Source: Hespellia stercorisuis DSM 15480 (GTDB lineage: Bacteria > Bacillota > Clostridia > Lachnospirales > Lachnospiraceae). Taken from it: a stretch of 47,282 nucleotides of DNA. The position numbers were made by a program, and so were the translations under genes. The stretch lies in contig NZ_FQZY01000007.1 in assembly GCF_900142165.1 (NCBI RefSeq), forward strand, positions 1 to 47,282, in the 5' to 3' direction. The notes below the pieces were generated by a model, which did no database searches, was not told where the DNA came from, and worked only from the letters and a program-made list of their open reading frames with translations. Shown here one piece after another: positions 33,272 to 42,677 of this stretch. Within the stretch, counting starts at the first letter, position 1. Each line of letters begins with the position of its first letter.

Positions 33272-33315
33272 CTATTTTTCTTTTTTTCTATTCCTATTTT
33301 TCTTTTTTTCTATTC
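33272..33315. repeat. 22-bp tandem duplication at the end of aspS
   Basis: Two exact, adjacent 22-base T-rich units (core CTATTTTTCTTTTTTTC) span the aspS stop codon; each carries a TAG on the minus strand. Confidence 0.85.
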
Positions 33316-35097
33316 CTCTTCGGCCGGCTTTGAAATCTCAATTCCAAGCTCCTCCAGCTGCTTTGTATCCACTGCTGCTGGAGCCTCGGTCATCAAGTCT
33401 GATGCATCCTTGATCTTCGGGAAAGCGATCACGTCACGGATACTGTCCTGTTTTGCCATCAGCATTACCAGGCGGTCCAGACCGTATGCCAGTCCGGCAT
33501 GCGGCGGTACTCCATACCGGAATGCACGCAGAAGGAACCCGAACTGCTCCTCTGCCTGTTCTGGCGTAAATCCTAACAGTTCCAGCATCTTGGACTGAAT
33601 CTCATTGTTGAAGATACGGACACTTCCGCCGCCGATCTCCGTCCCGTTCAGCACGATATCGTATGCTTTTGCACGCACTTTTCCAAGATCCGTGTCGAGC
33701 ATCGGAATGTCCTCGTCCATCGGCATGGTAAACGGATGATGCATGGCAAGATAACGTCCCTGCTCATCGCTCCATTCCATCAGCGGAAATTCGGTTACCC
33801 ACAGGAACTTGTACTCATTTTTGTCCAACAGCTCCAACTGTCTTGCGATCTCCAGACGCAGGTTGCCCAGCACGTCCCAGACCACTTTATTTTTGTCCGC
33901 AGCAAAGAGAAGCAGGTCTCCATTCTGTCCGTCCATCGCTTCGATGAGCGCGGTCATCTCCTCCTCTTTCATGAATTTTCCAAAAGAAGATTTGACGGTT
34001 CCGTCTTCATGAATCGCAATGTACGCCAGACCTTTTGCACCAAAATCCTTCGCAAAATCCACCAGCTTGTCAATCTTTTTCCGCGGCATGGAGCCCTGCC
34101 CTCCGGCGTTGATTCCGCGCACGCTGCCGCCGTTTTCAATGGCTCCCTTAAAGACAACAAATTCGCAGTCCTTCACGACATCTGTGACGTCCTTTAATTC
34201 CATGCCAAAGCGGGTGTCCGGCTTGTCTGAGCCAAAACGGTCCATGGCCTCCTGCCAGGTCATTCTCGGAATCGGGAGGGAGACCTCCACGTCCAGTACT
34301 TCCTTGAACAGCTTCGCCAGAAGTCTCTCGTTCACGTCAATCACGTCGTCCACATCCACAAAGGACAGTTCCATATCGATCTGTGTAAATTCCGGCTGAC
34401 GGTCTGCGCGCAGATCCTCGTCTCTGTAGCAGCGCGCCAGTTGGAAGTAGCGGTCATAGCCGGAACACATCAGAAGCTGTTTCAGCAGCTGTGGTGACTG
34501 TGGGAGCGCATAAAATGTACCCGGATTCACACGGCTTGGGATCAGGTAATCTCTGGCGCCTTCCGGGGTAGACTTGATCATGGTCGGCGTCTCGATCTCA
34601 AGAAAGCCTTCCTCTGCAAGGAATGCACGTGTCAGAGTCGCCACACGGCTTCTCATCATCAGGTTTCTCTGGAGATCCGGTCTTCTCAGATCCAGAAAAC
34701 GGTATTTTAAGCGCAGCTCCTCTTTTGTCTTGGAATTTTCCTCGATTGGGAACGGAGGCGTCTCTGATTCCGACAGGATGCGAAGCTCACTGGCGCGCAC
34801 TTCGATCTCCCCTGTCGCCATATTTTTATTTACTGCACCGGAACGTGCCACTACCGTTCCAACCACTGCCACTACAAATTCCGAACGAAGCTTTGCGGCT
34901 TTCGCCATCAGTTCTTCCTCGTCCTCGAACACGATCTGGAGCAGACCCGCTCTGTCCCGCAGATCCACAAATACGATGCCTCCCTTGTTGCGGTTTTTTT
35001 GTACCCAGCCCATCACGGTGACAGTCTCACCGACATTTTTCATGGACAATTCTCCGCATCTATGGGTTCTTTTTAATCCCTGCATTGATTCTGCCAT
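33310..35097 (-). CDS. aspS: Aspartyl-tRNA synthetase
   Basis: Class IIb synthetase, 595 residues, the bacterial type with a GAD insertion. N-terminal OB-fold anticodon domain (about 1-110, VTVMGWVQKNRNKGGIVFVDLRD), catalytic domain with motif 2 (FQLARCYRDEDLRADRQPEFTQIDMEL in segments), the GAD insertion (about 290-420) and motif 3 (GLAYGLDRLVML) near the C-terminus. The start ATG at 35097 follows AGAGGA; a second ATG four codons on is possible. Last gene of the scfA-to-aspS run; a perfect 10-bp hairpin ATCATGAATT/AATTCATGAT (35130-35157) lies between hisS and aspS. Confidence 0.96.
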   Translation of the reverse strand: MAESMQGLKRTHRCGELSMKNVGETVTVMGWVQKNRNKGGIVFVDLRDRAGLLQIVFEDEEELMAKAAKLRSEFVVAVVGTVVARSGAVNKNMATGEIEVRASELRILSESETPPFPIEENSKTKEELRLKYRFLDLRRPDLQRNLMMRSRVATLTRAFLAEEGFLEIETPTMIKSTPEGARDYLIPSRVNPGTFYALPQSPQLLKQLLMCSGYDRYFQLARCYRDEDLRADRQPEFTQIDMELSFVDVDDVIDVNERLLAKLFKEVLDVEVSLPIPRMTWQEAMDRFGSDKPDTRFGMELKDVTDVVKDCEFVVFKGAIENGGSVRGINAGGQGSMPRKKIDKLVDFAKDFGAKGLAYIAIHEDGTVKSSFGKFMKEEEMTALIEAMDGQNGDLLLFAADKNKVVWDVLGNLRLEIARQLELLDKNEYKFLWVTEFPLMEWSDEQGRYLAMHHPFTMPMDEDIPMLDTDLGKVRAKAYDIVLNGTEIGGGSVRIFNNEIQSKMLELLGFTPEQAEEQFGFLLRAFRYGVPPHAGLAYGLDRLVMLMAKQDSIRDVIAFPKIKDASDLMTEAPAAVDTKQLEELGIEISKPAEEE

Positions 35098-35168
35098 TTT
35101 ATTATCCTCTTTCCTTCTTACTTATTTATATCATGAATTAAAGTTCAAATTCATGATCCTTATTCACT

Positions 35169-36434
35169 CTACAGCTGGTCGATCGAATCTGCATAGCAGT
35201 CCGTCACATCCGTGTAGCCCTGCTCCGCCAGCTGTTCCTTCTGGAACTTTTTATTTTTCTTCATGTTGACGATCATGACCTGCCGGCCTGCAGCGCGTTC
35301 TTTCTTCGCCAGATCCAGCACTTTGAGCATGCCCTCTGCCGGCATCTTCTTCTCGATCAAAAATGCCTTCTTCGGCTTGGTTGTCGGAAGCTCATAGCCT
35401 CGCTCCAAAAGCAGCATGACAATTCGCTCAAACCCGATGGAGAATCCGACTGCCGGGGTATTCTGACCCGTAAATTTGCCGATCATCTCATCATAACGGC
35501 CACCGCCGCCTACAGAACCGCCAAATTCATCCATGGATATCTCGAAAATAGTTCCTGTATAATAGGACATTCCGCGCACAAGCGTAGGATCAAAGGACAT
35601 CTTAAATTCTGCCTCCTTTGCGCTCTCCACGCTGGAGATGATCAATTCCAGTCCGTCTGCCGTCTCCGCGTCCAGAAAACCTTCCAGCTTCTCTTTGCAG
35701 AAGCGGACTCCCGCAACGTCGTTGGTGATCTCCTTGAACAGATTCAGATACTTTTCGACGGCATCCTTCGCATAGCCGCTCTCTTCCATCTCCGCAGCAA
35801 CGCCGTCCAGACCGATCTTGTCCATCTTGTCCAGAATGATAAATACATTGTCGTAATCACTTTCCGCAAAACCGCTGTACGCCGCCATTGCTTTGAGGAT
35901 CTTCCGGTCATTGATCCGGATCGTAAAATTCCTGAAGTCCAGTTTTCCAAGCAGAGTCGTCGTCGCAAGAATCAGCTCGATCTCCGCCAGATTACCCGGC
36001 TCTCCCAAAATATCAATATCGCACTGCATAAACTGACGGAAACGGCCGCGCTGCGGTCTGTCCGCTCTCCACACATTGCCCATCTGCAGAGCCTTGAACG
36101 GAGAAGGCAGTTCGTTCGCATTGTTGGAGTAATAACGGCACAGCGGCACAGTCAGATCATAACGCAGTCCTCCATCGATCAGATCCATTTCTGTCTCCGC
36201 TGTATCAAGCTTCAGCTTCTCGCCGCGCTTTAAAATCTTGAATATCAGCTTCTCATTATCCCCGCCTGATTTGCTGCACAGATTCTCAATGTGCTCCACG
36301 CAGGGCGTCTCCATGGACGAGAACCCGAAGTCCTTATATGTCTCCTTGATCAGTCCGATCACATAGTCCCTGACCTCCATCTCCCTTGGGAGCATGTCCT
36401 TCATACCCGTAACCGGTTTCTTCTTTAATGCCAT
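35169..36434 (-). CDS. hisS: Histidyl-tRNA synthetase
   Basis: Class IIa synthetase, 421 residues. Opening TGMKDMLPREMEVRDYV (HisRS motif-1 start), motif 2 MGNVWRADRPQRGRFRQFMQCDIDI in segments, histidine-specific LVRGMSYYTGTIFE, motif 3 AVGFSIGFERIVMLL, then an anticodon-binding domain (about 335-421). Having both catalytic histidine motifs, it is a true HisRS and not HisZ. The start at 36434 has GGAG seven bases upstream and overlaps the last ten bases of hemZ; the ATG two codons earlier is too close to that site. Confidence 0.95.
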   Translation of the reverse strand: MALKKKPVTGMKDMLPREMEVRDYVIGLIKETYKDFGFSSMETPCVEHIENLCSKSGGDNEKLIFKILKRGEKLKLDTAETEMDLIDGGLRYDLTVPLCRYYSNNANELPSPFKALQMGNVWRADRPQRGRFRQFMQCDIDILGEPGNLAEIELILATTTLLGKLDFRNFTIRINDRKILKAMAAYSGFAESDYDNVFIILDKMDKIGLDGVAAEMEESGYAKDAVEKYLNLFKEITNDVAGVRFCKEKLEGFLDAETADGLELIISSVESAKEAEFKMSFDPTLVRGMSYYTGTIFEISMDEFGGSVGGGGRYDEMIGKFTGQNTPAVGFSIGFERIVMLLLERGYELPTTKPKKAFLIEKKMPAEGMLKVLDLAKKERAAGRQVMIVNMKKNKKFQKEQLAEQGYTDVTDCYADSIDQL

Positions 36435-37861
36435 AACCATTCTCCTTTTCGTTCTATCATTTCATCGATCCGAGTGATGTACTCTTCAATGTCTTTTACA
36501 TTCTCAATGCGGATAATGTTGGTAGTCCGCAGTTTTCCACGGCTCTCCAGCTCTATCTTCTCCGACAGCACGATCTTTGTAGACGCTCCTGCCCCGCACG
36601 CGATGATCGATTGTTTTTCCTCCATAATCAGTATATTGTAAATTCCCGCTTTGTCAACCTTTGCATAACCAACATTTTCAAAATTTCCTGCAATATTTTT
36701 CTGCCGGTACAGGTAATAGGGCACCAGCTCCAGCCGCTTCGCGTAGTCCGAAGCGAGATCAACCATCTCCTCCAGCCTCTTCGCCTCGCGGATCTTCGTC
36801 TTCTCCTGCCCCATCCTGGCCGCCCGCTTAATGGCCAGCGAATGCACAGTCAGGCTGTCCGGCTGCATATGGACAATCTGCTCCAGTGTGTCACGCATAT
36901 CACACACCTCTTCCCCCGGAAGACCTGCGATCAGATCCATATTGATGTTGTCAAACCCCAGCTCTCTCGCCGCCTCATATGCATCATAGATCTCCTGCAC
37001 CGTGTGCCGCCGTCCAATCGCATCCAGCGTCTTCTGCTGCATAGACTGCGGGTTGATGGAAATTCTGGTAACCGGATGGCTTTTAAGCACCTCAAGCTTT
37101 TCTCTCGTGATGCTGTCCGGGCGTCCCGCCTCCACGGTAAATTCGATCAGATTCTCGTAGGAAAATGTCTGCTCCAGATGTGACAAAAGACGTTCCAGCT
37201 GCTGCGGATTCAGTGTGGTCGGTGTCCCGCCGCCGATGTAGATCGTATTCAGCTTTCGCTCTGCGGAAACTGTTCCGACAAAACTCAGCTCCCGACACAG
37301 CGCATCCAGATATCCGTCCACCCGATCCTCCCACTCTTCCAACGGGGAAGAACTGAAAGAACAATACGAGCAGATCGTCGGGCAAAAAGGAATCCCTATA
37401 TATAAGCTGTATCCCTCCCGGTAATCCAGCCGATCCAAAAGCGCCTTCTCCCTTTTCGCAATGGCAAGCGCAAGTTCCGCTTTCTCCCCCGTCACCAGAT
37501 ATTCTTCCGTCATCCACTCCAGCGCATCCCGTTCTCCCGCACCGGATTCCAGGCGGCTCATGATCATCTTGGTCGGACGGATACCCGTCAGGATCCCCCA
37601 CGCCAGCGGATGCCCCTGCTCCTGCCTGCAAAAATTGTATAATTGTTTGTTGACCCAGTGCTTTCTCTCTTTTTTCTCAGAAAATCCGGCGACACCGTCC
37701 GGCGCAATGGAAAAGCAAGAACCATTTTCCAGTGTCACCGACACTTCCTGTTCTTGCTTCTCGTCAACCTGTTGTTCTATCTCTTCGTTTGGAAAAAACG
37801 CTTTTGTTATATGATAGATGTCATAGGCATATAACGCATCTCTGCACTCTATTCGAATCAT
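36425..37861 (-). CDS. hemZ: HemZ, coproporphyrinogen dehydrogenase-like radical SAM protein
   Basis: 478-residue radical SAM protein of the HemN/HemZ group. After an N-terminal domain of about 160 residues comes YIGIPFCPTICSYCSF with the three cluster cysteines, then TIYIGGGTPTTL, the GLPGE motif and a HemN-like C-terminal part (TVHSLAIKRAARM). It may oxidise coproporphyrinogen III anaerobically. No other heme genes are near, so some other radical SAM role (as in other HemN relatives) is possible. Position between the MBL gene and hisS is conserved in Clostridia. Confidence 0.88.
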   Translation of the reverse strand: MIRIECRDALYAYDIYHITKAFFPNEEIEQQVDEKQEQEVSVTLENGSCFSIAPDGVAGFSEKKERKHWVNKQLYNFCRQEQGHPLAWGILTGIRPTKMIMSRLESGAGERDALEWMTEEYLVTGEKAELALAIAKREKALLDRLDYREGYSLYIGIPFCPTICSYCSFSSSPLEEWEDRVDGYLDALCRELSFVGTVSAERKLNTIYIGGGTPTTLNPQQLERLLSHLEQTFSYENLIEFTVEAGRPDSITREKLEVLKSHPVTRISINPQSMQQKTLDAIGRRHTVQEIYDAYEAARELGFDNINMDLIAGLPGEEVCDMRDTLEQIVHMQPDSLTVHSLAIKRAARMGQEKTKIREAKRLEEMVDLASDYAKRLELVPYYLYRQKNIAGNFENVGYAKVDKAGIYNILIMEEKQSIIACGAGASTKIVLSEKIELESRGKLRTTNIIRIENVKDIEEYITRIDEMIERKGEWLWH

Positions 37862-37897
37862 ACTGCTCCCCGACCGGCACTTTTCCGGTTCGTCCTG

Positions 37898-38524
37898 TTA
37901 TTTGATAAAAGGATTCCGTTCTCTCTCATATCCGATGGTAGTCTCACTTCTGTGCCCCGCATGGACGATCGTATCGTCGGGAAGCGCCATCAGTTTTTCC
38001 TTGATGGAACGAATCAGGTCTTCCGTGTTGCCCGTCGGGAAATCAGATCGTCCGACAGATCCCCAGAACAAGGTGTCACCGCTGAAAACCACGCCCTCTT
38101 TTTCCAGATAGTAACTGCAGCCGCCCGCAGTATGTCCCGGAGTGTAGAGTACCTGAATGTGAAATCCTGCGATATCAAGACATTCCATATCCTTTACATA
38201 CACTGCATCCGTAAATTCAACTGCCGGGCCAAAACTCGGAGACATATTCAATTTGGCATCCCCGAGCAATTCCTTTTCTTCCTCGTGGGCATATACCGGA
38301 ATCCCATATCTTTTTACCAGCTCCTCAATTCCACCGATATGATCCCCATGTCCATGTGTCAGCAGAACCGCCTTCAGAGTCAGCCCCTCTTTTTCAATGT
38401 ATTCCATCACATCCTCAGAAAACACAGCCGGGTCCACGATAAAGCACTCCTTCGTATCCTGATTTCCAGCCACATAACAATTTGTTCCAATCGGTCCAAT
38501 CACAAACTTCTCAATCTTAAACAT
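37898..38524 (-). CDS. MBL-fold metallo-hydrolase (glyoxalase II-like)
   Basis: 208 residues. Metal motif LTHGHGDHIGG, second His in YTPGHTAGGC, Asp in VFSGDTLFWGSVGRSDFP, and final His in IVHAGHRSETTIG, the layout of the GloB-like family. Cytosolic; it likely hydrolyses a thioester such as S-lactoylglutathione or a bacillithiol equivalent, but the substrate is not certain. The ATG at 38524 is favoured over a GTG one codon earlier by spacing from AGGG. It follows relA by five bases. Confidence 0.88.
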   Translation of the reverse strand: MFKIEKFVIGPIGTNCYVAGNQDTKECFIVDPAVFSEDVMEYIEKEGLTLKAVLLTHGHGDHIGGIEELVKRYGIPVYAHEEEKELLGDAKLNMSPSFGPAVEFTDAVYVKDMECLDIAGFHIQVLYTPGHTAGGCSYYLEKEGVVFSGDTLFWGSVGRSDFPTGNTEDLIRSIKEKLMALPDDTIVHAGHRSETTIGYERERNPFIK

Positions 38525-38529
38525 CACTC

Positions 38530-40836
38530 TTACCCTGCTGTCCTTTCTATGTCTATTACGCCTTCTAACTGTCTTAATTTTTCCATCACTCTTCCGAGTT
38601 CTGCTCTTCCGCGCACCACGAATCCCATGTCGATGGTGGCAGTTCCTCTTTTATTCGTACGGACATTCAGCGACTTCACATCGCTCTTTTCCTCCGTGAA
38701 GATCTTCGTGATCTCCATGAGCAGTCCCTGGCGATCCTCCGCGAACATCTTGAGTTCTGCCAGATACTGTCCGCCGTCCGCCTCCTCTTCCGTGCTCTCC
38801 CACTCTGCATCAATCAGTCTGGATCGCTCCCCATCGGACAGATGCATCATATTGACACAGTCGGTTCTGTGGATCGACATGCCACGTCCTCTTGTGACAA
38901 ATCCCACAATCTCATCTCCCGGCACCGGATTACAGCACTTGGAGAATCTGACCGCAATATCATCGATTCCCTTCACAACAATTCCGGTCTTCGATTTGGA
39001 GACATGGACCTTCTGGTTCCCGGCCTCTGATACCTTCTCGAGAATCTGCTCGTTGGTGATTTCCTTCTTGTGTTCCTTCTCGTATTCCTCCACCAGACGA
39101 TTGACGATCTGGCCTTCCTTCAGGCCGCCGTGTCCGATTGCCGCCAGCACGGAATCCCAGTCCTTAAAGCCATATTTTTCCTGCACGATCTGCATGTATT
39201 TCGGTTTAACAATATTCGTGACATTGATCGACTTCGCCCTGCAGTATGCAGTGATCATCTCTTTGCCCCGCACAATGTTCTCTTCTTTAAACTCTTTCTT
39301 GAACCACTGATTGATCTTATTCTTCGCCTGTGTGCTCTTGACGATATTCAGCCAGTCTCGGCTCGGCCCTCTTGAGTTCTGCGAGGTCATGACCTCGATT
39401 CGGTCCCCGTTCTGAATCTTATAGTCGATGTTGACCAGCTTGCCGTTGACCCGGGCACCTACCATCTTGTTGCCGACCGCGCTGTGAATGGAATACGCAA
39501 AGTCGATCGGTGTGGATCCGTTCGGCAGATTCTTGACATCCCCGTTCGGAGTAAAACAGTATACATCTTCGGCGAACAAATCCAGATCACCCTTCAGCAG
39601 ACTCAGGAACTCCCGGTTGTCAGACATATCCTTCTGCCACTCCAGAATCTGACGCAGCCAGCTGAGTTTCTCTTCCTCCTGGGTCTTGACATTCTTACTT
39701 CCGTCTCCGCTCTCCTTGTACTTCCAATGTGCAGCGATACCATACTCTGCAGTCTTGTGCATCTCCTCCGTCCGAATCTGAATCTCAAACGGCTGACCGG
39801 ACGGCCCCATCAGTGTCGTGTGAAGCGACTGGTACATGTTTGGCTTCGGCATGGCAATGTAATCCTTGAAGCGTCCCGGAATCGGTGTGTACATCTCATG
39901 GATCAGTCCCAGCGCGGCATAGCAGTCCTTCACCGAATCCACGATGATTCTGACTGCGAACAGATCATAGATCTGATCCACCGTCTTATCCTGATTCACC
40001 ATCTTCTTATATATACTGAAAAAATGCTTCACGCGGCCATACACCTTGCCCTTGATGTGTGCATTCGTGATGTGCTTTGAGACCTCTGCCACAATCTGCT
40101 GTACGAACTCTTCCCGCTGGGTCTTCCGCTCATTCAGATCCTTTACCAGCTGATTGTAAATCTCCGGCTGCAGATACTTCAGTGCCAGATCATCCAGTTC
40201 TATTTTGATTTTGGAAATACCAAGACGCTGTGCCAGTGGCGCATAGATGTCCATGGTCTCCTTTGCTTTTTCTTTTTGCTTCTCCGGCCGCATGAACTCC
40301 AGCGTCCGCATATTGTGAAGGCGGTCTGCCAGCTTGATGATAATGACACGGATGTCCTTCGCCATGGCCAGAAACATCTTGCGCAGATTCTCCGCCTGAA
40401 CTTCCAGTTTATCGGCGGAATAGGACAGCTGCCCCAGCTTGGTCACCCCGTCTACCAAAAGCGCGACCTCGCCTCCAAATTCCTGCGTGATCTCATCCAG
40501 AGTCATCGTGGTGTCCTCCACTGCATCGTGCAGCATCCCCGCCACAATGGTCTCCTTATCCATCTCCAGATCTGCCAGAATGATTCCGACCCAGAGCGGA
40601 TGGATAATATAAGGCTCGCCGGATTTTCTCTTCTGCTCCGCGTGCGCCTCGGATGCGATTTTGTATGCCTTGTCCAGCATGGAGATATCGGCGGATGGGT
40701 GATACTTTCTTACACGCGCAACCAGTGCGTCATAAAGCTGCTTCGGATCCTGATAGTCCTCCGGTGCCTTGACCGCATGGCCGTCCACGATTTCAAGATT
40801 TTCATTCAATAGTTTATACTCTGTAGTTCCCGGCAT
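38530..40836 (-). CDS. relA: Bifunctional (p)ppGpp synthetase/hydrolase
   Basis: Makes and degrades the stringent-response alarmone. 768 residues: HD hydrolase domain with HDAVEDT and LADRLHNMRTLE, synthetase domain with GRVKHFFSIYKKM and QSLHTTL, TGS domain (VYCFTPNGDVKNLPNGSTPIDFAY in segments) and a C-terminal ACT domain (LLMEITKIFTEEKSDVKSLNVR in segments). Both catalytic sites look intact. The start at 40836 (MPGTTEYK) has AGGAGG seven bases upstream. Downstream of recJ with a 54-base gap. Confidence 0.95.
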   Translation of the reverse strand: MPGTTEYKLLNENLEIVDGHAVKAPEDYQDPKQLYDALVARVRKYHPSADISMLDKAYKIASEAHAEQKRKSGEPYIIHPLWVGIILADLEMDKETIVAGMLHDAVEDTTMTLDEITQEFGGEVALLVDGVTKLGQLSYSADKLEVQAENLRKMFLAMAKDIRVIIIKLADRLHNMRTLEFMRPEKQKEKAKETMDIYAPLAQRLGISKIKIELDDLALKYLQPEIYNQLVKDLNERKTQREEFVQQIVAEVSKHITNAHIKGKVYGRVKHFFSIYKKMVNQDKTVDQIYDLFAVRIIVDSVKDCYAALGLIHEMYTPIPGRFKDYIAMPKPNMYQSLHTTLMGPSGQPFEIQIRTEEMHKTAEYGIAAHWKYKESGDGSKNVKTQEEEKLSWLRQILEWQKDMSDNREFLSLLKGDLDLFAEDVYCFTPNGDVKNLPNGSTPIDFAYSIHSAVGNKMVGARVNGKLVNIDYKIQNGDRIEVMTSQNSRGPSRDWLNIVKSTQAKNKINQWFKKEFKEENIVRGKEMITAYCRAKSINVTNIVKPKYMQIVQEKYGFKDWDSVLAAIGHGGLKEGQIVNRLVEEYEKEHKKEITNEQILEKVSEAGNQKVHVSKSKTGIVVKGIDDIAVRFSKCCNPVPGDEIVGFVTRGRGMSIHRTDCVNMMHLSDGERSRLIDAEWESTEEEADGGQYLAELKMFAEDRQGLLMEITKIFTEEKSDVKSLNVRTNKRGTATIDMGFVVRGRAELGRVMEKLRQLEGVIDIERTAG

Positions 40837-40890
40837 ACCCATTCCTCCTCGTGCAAGTAAATATCTAAATATCTTTAAGTATAACACACC

Positions 40891-42603
40891 TTATTGATAG
40901 TTGACAATTGTAATCTGAATTGTTCTGTTCCCTTTGTATTCGTTGATTCCGGGGTAAAATGTGACTGCAATCCGCTCATGCGCATTCATATATTCCAGGC
41001 ATGCCTTCACATCGCCAAAATAAACTGCGTCCATCTCCACTCCATCTCTGCTTTGAAGGCGGCATTTTAACACATTCTGGTTCACGCCCAGAATGCGCGG
41101 GTGGATTGCCCGCACCTCCCGCTCCGCAAACAACGGCTTGGGATTGCCTTTTCCGAAGGGTTCCAGCACTTTCAGCTCCTCGATCAGATGTTCCGTGATA
41201 TAGGCAAACGGCAGCTGCATATCAATGGAAATCTTCTCCACAAGATCCTCCGGTGTCAATCCAGTCTGTTCGTTCAGCAGAATGCGCAGTCTGTCCACCT
41301 GCTCCTCCTTCAAAGACAGCCCCGCGGCCATCTTGTGTCCGCCGAACCGCGTGAGCAGTTCCCTGCATTTACTCAGTTCCTCGAACATATCGTAGTTCGG
41401 AATCGAGCGGCCCGAACCCTTGACCCCGTCTTTCCCCTTCGTCAGCACATAGACCGGCTTATAATACCGCTCCCGGAGTTTTCCCGCCACGATTCCTGCG
41501 ATGCTCTCGTGGCAGTCCGGCAGGAACACCACCAGCACCTTGTCCTGGCCTAACGGCGTGGACTCTACCAGCTCCACCGCCTCCTCCAGATTTTTTGCCG
41601 TCATCTCTTTCCGGCTGTCATTGAGTGCCTTCAGGTCGCCGGCAAGAAGAGCCGCCTCCTTTTTCGAGTTTGAACTCAGCAGCTCCAGTGCCCGCTTCGC
41701 CGTGTCCAGGCGCCCGCCGGCATTGATGCACGGTCCCAATACGAATCCGATGTGATAAGCAGACAGATGCTCCACGTCGATATTTGTGCATTCCATCAGT
41801 GCTCTCCACCCCGGATTCTTCGTCCGCTTGAGCATCTCCAGGCCCTGCCTGACAAAGATCCGGTTCTCATCGACCAGATCCATCACATCACCAATCGTTG
41901 CCACCGCAACATTTTCCATCAGATAATCGATTTCTTCCTCGTCCTTTCCCAACGAATCATACAGTGCCTGCATCAGCTTATAAGCCACCGCAGCCCCGCA
42001 CAGCCCCTGGAACGGATATGTACAGTCCACCTGTTTCGGATCCACCACCGCATCCGCCGGTGGCAGAATGTATTTCCTGCCTTCCTCCGTCTCCTCATAA
42101 GGAACCTCGTGATGATCCGTCACAATAATCGTCAGCCCCTGGCTCTTTCCGTAAGCAATCTCCTCCCCGGCTGCGATGCCGTTATCGCAAGTGATGATCG
42201 TGTCAATTCCGTCCTCGATTGCCCGGTTGATCAAGGTGCGGTTCAATCCATACCCGTCACGGATCCGATCCGGAATATCCGTATCGACGACTGCCCCCAG
42301 GCCTTCCAGCCCCTCCTGCAGGATATAGGTTGCATTGACCCCGTCGATATCATAATCCCCGATTACACGGATCTGCGCTCTGCCCTCGATTTTTTCGGTC
42401 AGGATATCCACCGCCCGGTCCACGTCCTTAAGCAGCATTCCATCATTCAATTCCGCAATTGTCCCATTCAGATACAGGTCGATATTCTCATCCCCGACCA
42501 CATTCCGGTTCCTGATCAGTCTTGCCACAATCGGCGAGATGTGATATCTGGCTGCTATCCCCTGAAAATCAGCTTTCTTCATCGAAACAAACCAATTTCC
42601 CAT
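40891..42603 (-). CDS. recJ: Single-stranded DNA exonuclease RecJ
   Basis: 5'-3' exonuclease for recombination and mismatch repair. 570 residues, with the DHH phosphoesterase motifs: VIGDYDIDGVNATYI, ITCDNGIAAGEE, VTDHHEVP and ADAVVDPKQ, followed by the DHHA1 domain (GSGRSIPNYDMFEELSKC; FGGHKMAAGLSL) and an OB-like end. The ATG at 42603 follows GGAGG. Upstream gene of relA. Confidence 0.94.
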   Translation of the reverse strand: MGNWFVSMKKADFQGIAARYHISPIVARLIRNRNVVGDENIDLYLNGTIAELNDGMLLKDVDRAVDILTEKIEGRAQIRVIGDYDIDGVNATYILQEGLEGLGAVVDTDIPDRIRDGYGLNRTLINRAIEDGIDTIITCDNGIAAGEEIAYGKSQGLTIIVTDHHEVPYEETEEGRKYILPPADAVVDPKQVDCTYPFQGLCGAAVAYKLMQALYDSLGKDEEEIDYLMENVAVATIGDVMDLVDENRIFVRQGLEMLKRTKNPGWRALMECTNIDVEHLSAYHIGFVLGPCINAGGRLDTAKRALELLSSNSKKEAALLAGDLKALNDSRKEMTAKNLEEAVELVESTPLGQDKVLVVFLPDCHESIAGIVAGKLRERYYKPVYVLTKGKDGVKGSGRSIPNYDMFEELSKCRELLTRFGGHKMAAGLSLKEEQVDRLRILLNEQTGLTPEDLVEKISIDMQLPFAYITEHLIEELKVLEPFGKGNPKPLFAEREVRAIHPRILGVNQNVLKCRLQSRDGVEMDAVYFGDVKACLEYMNAHERIAVTFYPGINEYKGNRTIQITIVNYQ

Positions 42604-42628
42604 ACACGTTCCTCCACTCTCTATAACG

Positions 42629-42661
42629 TAACAGAGCCGTTACAAAATGTAACAGCTCTGT
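42629..42661 (-). promoter_or_regulatory. Intercistronic hairpin between secDF and recJ
   Basis: Minus strand: ACAGAGCTGTTACA pairs with TGTAACGGCTCTGT around a short loop. A T-G pair in the stem favours minus-strand RNA. The T tract after it is weak, so partial termination or mRNA processing is more likely than a full stop. Confidence 0.6.
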
Positions 42662-42677
42662 CTGTTTTTATTTTCTT

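Noticed and set aside
29174-33309. DGR reverse transcriptase or template repeat in the cassette
   Set aside because: I looked for a reverse transcriptase-size frame and an AAC/AAT-rich copy of the variable region on both strands and found neither.
35169-36434. HisZ regulatory paralogue instead of HisRS
   Set aside because: Catalytic motifs (LVRGMSYYTGTIFE, motif 2 and 3) and the anticodon domain are all present, and no his biosynthesis genes are near.
37952-39310. Long frame of 452 codons opposite relA and the MBL gene
   Set aside because: It runs antisense to two clear genes, and has no recognisable domain or ribosome site; it is a shadow of codon bias.
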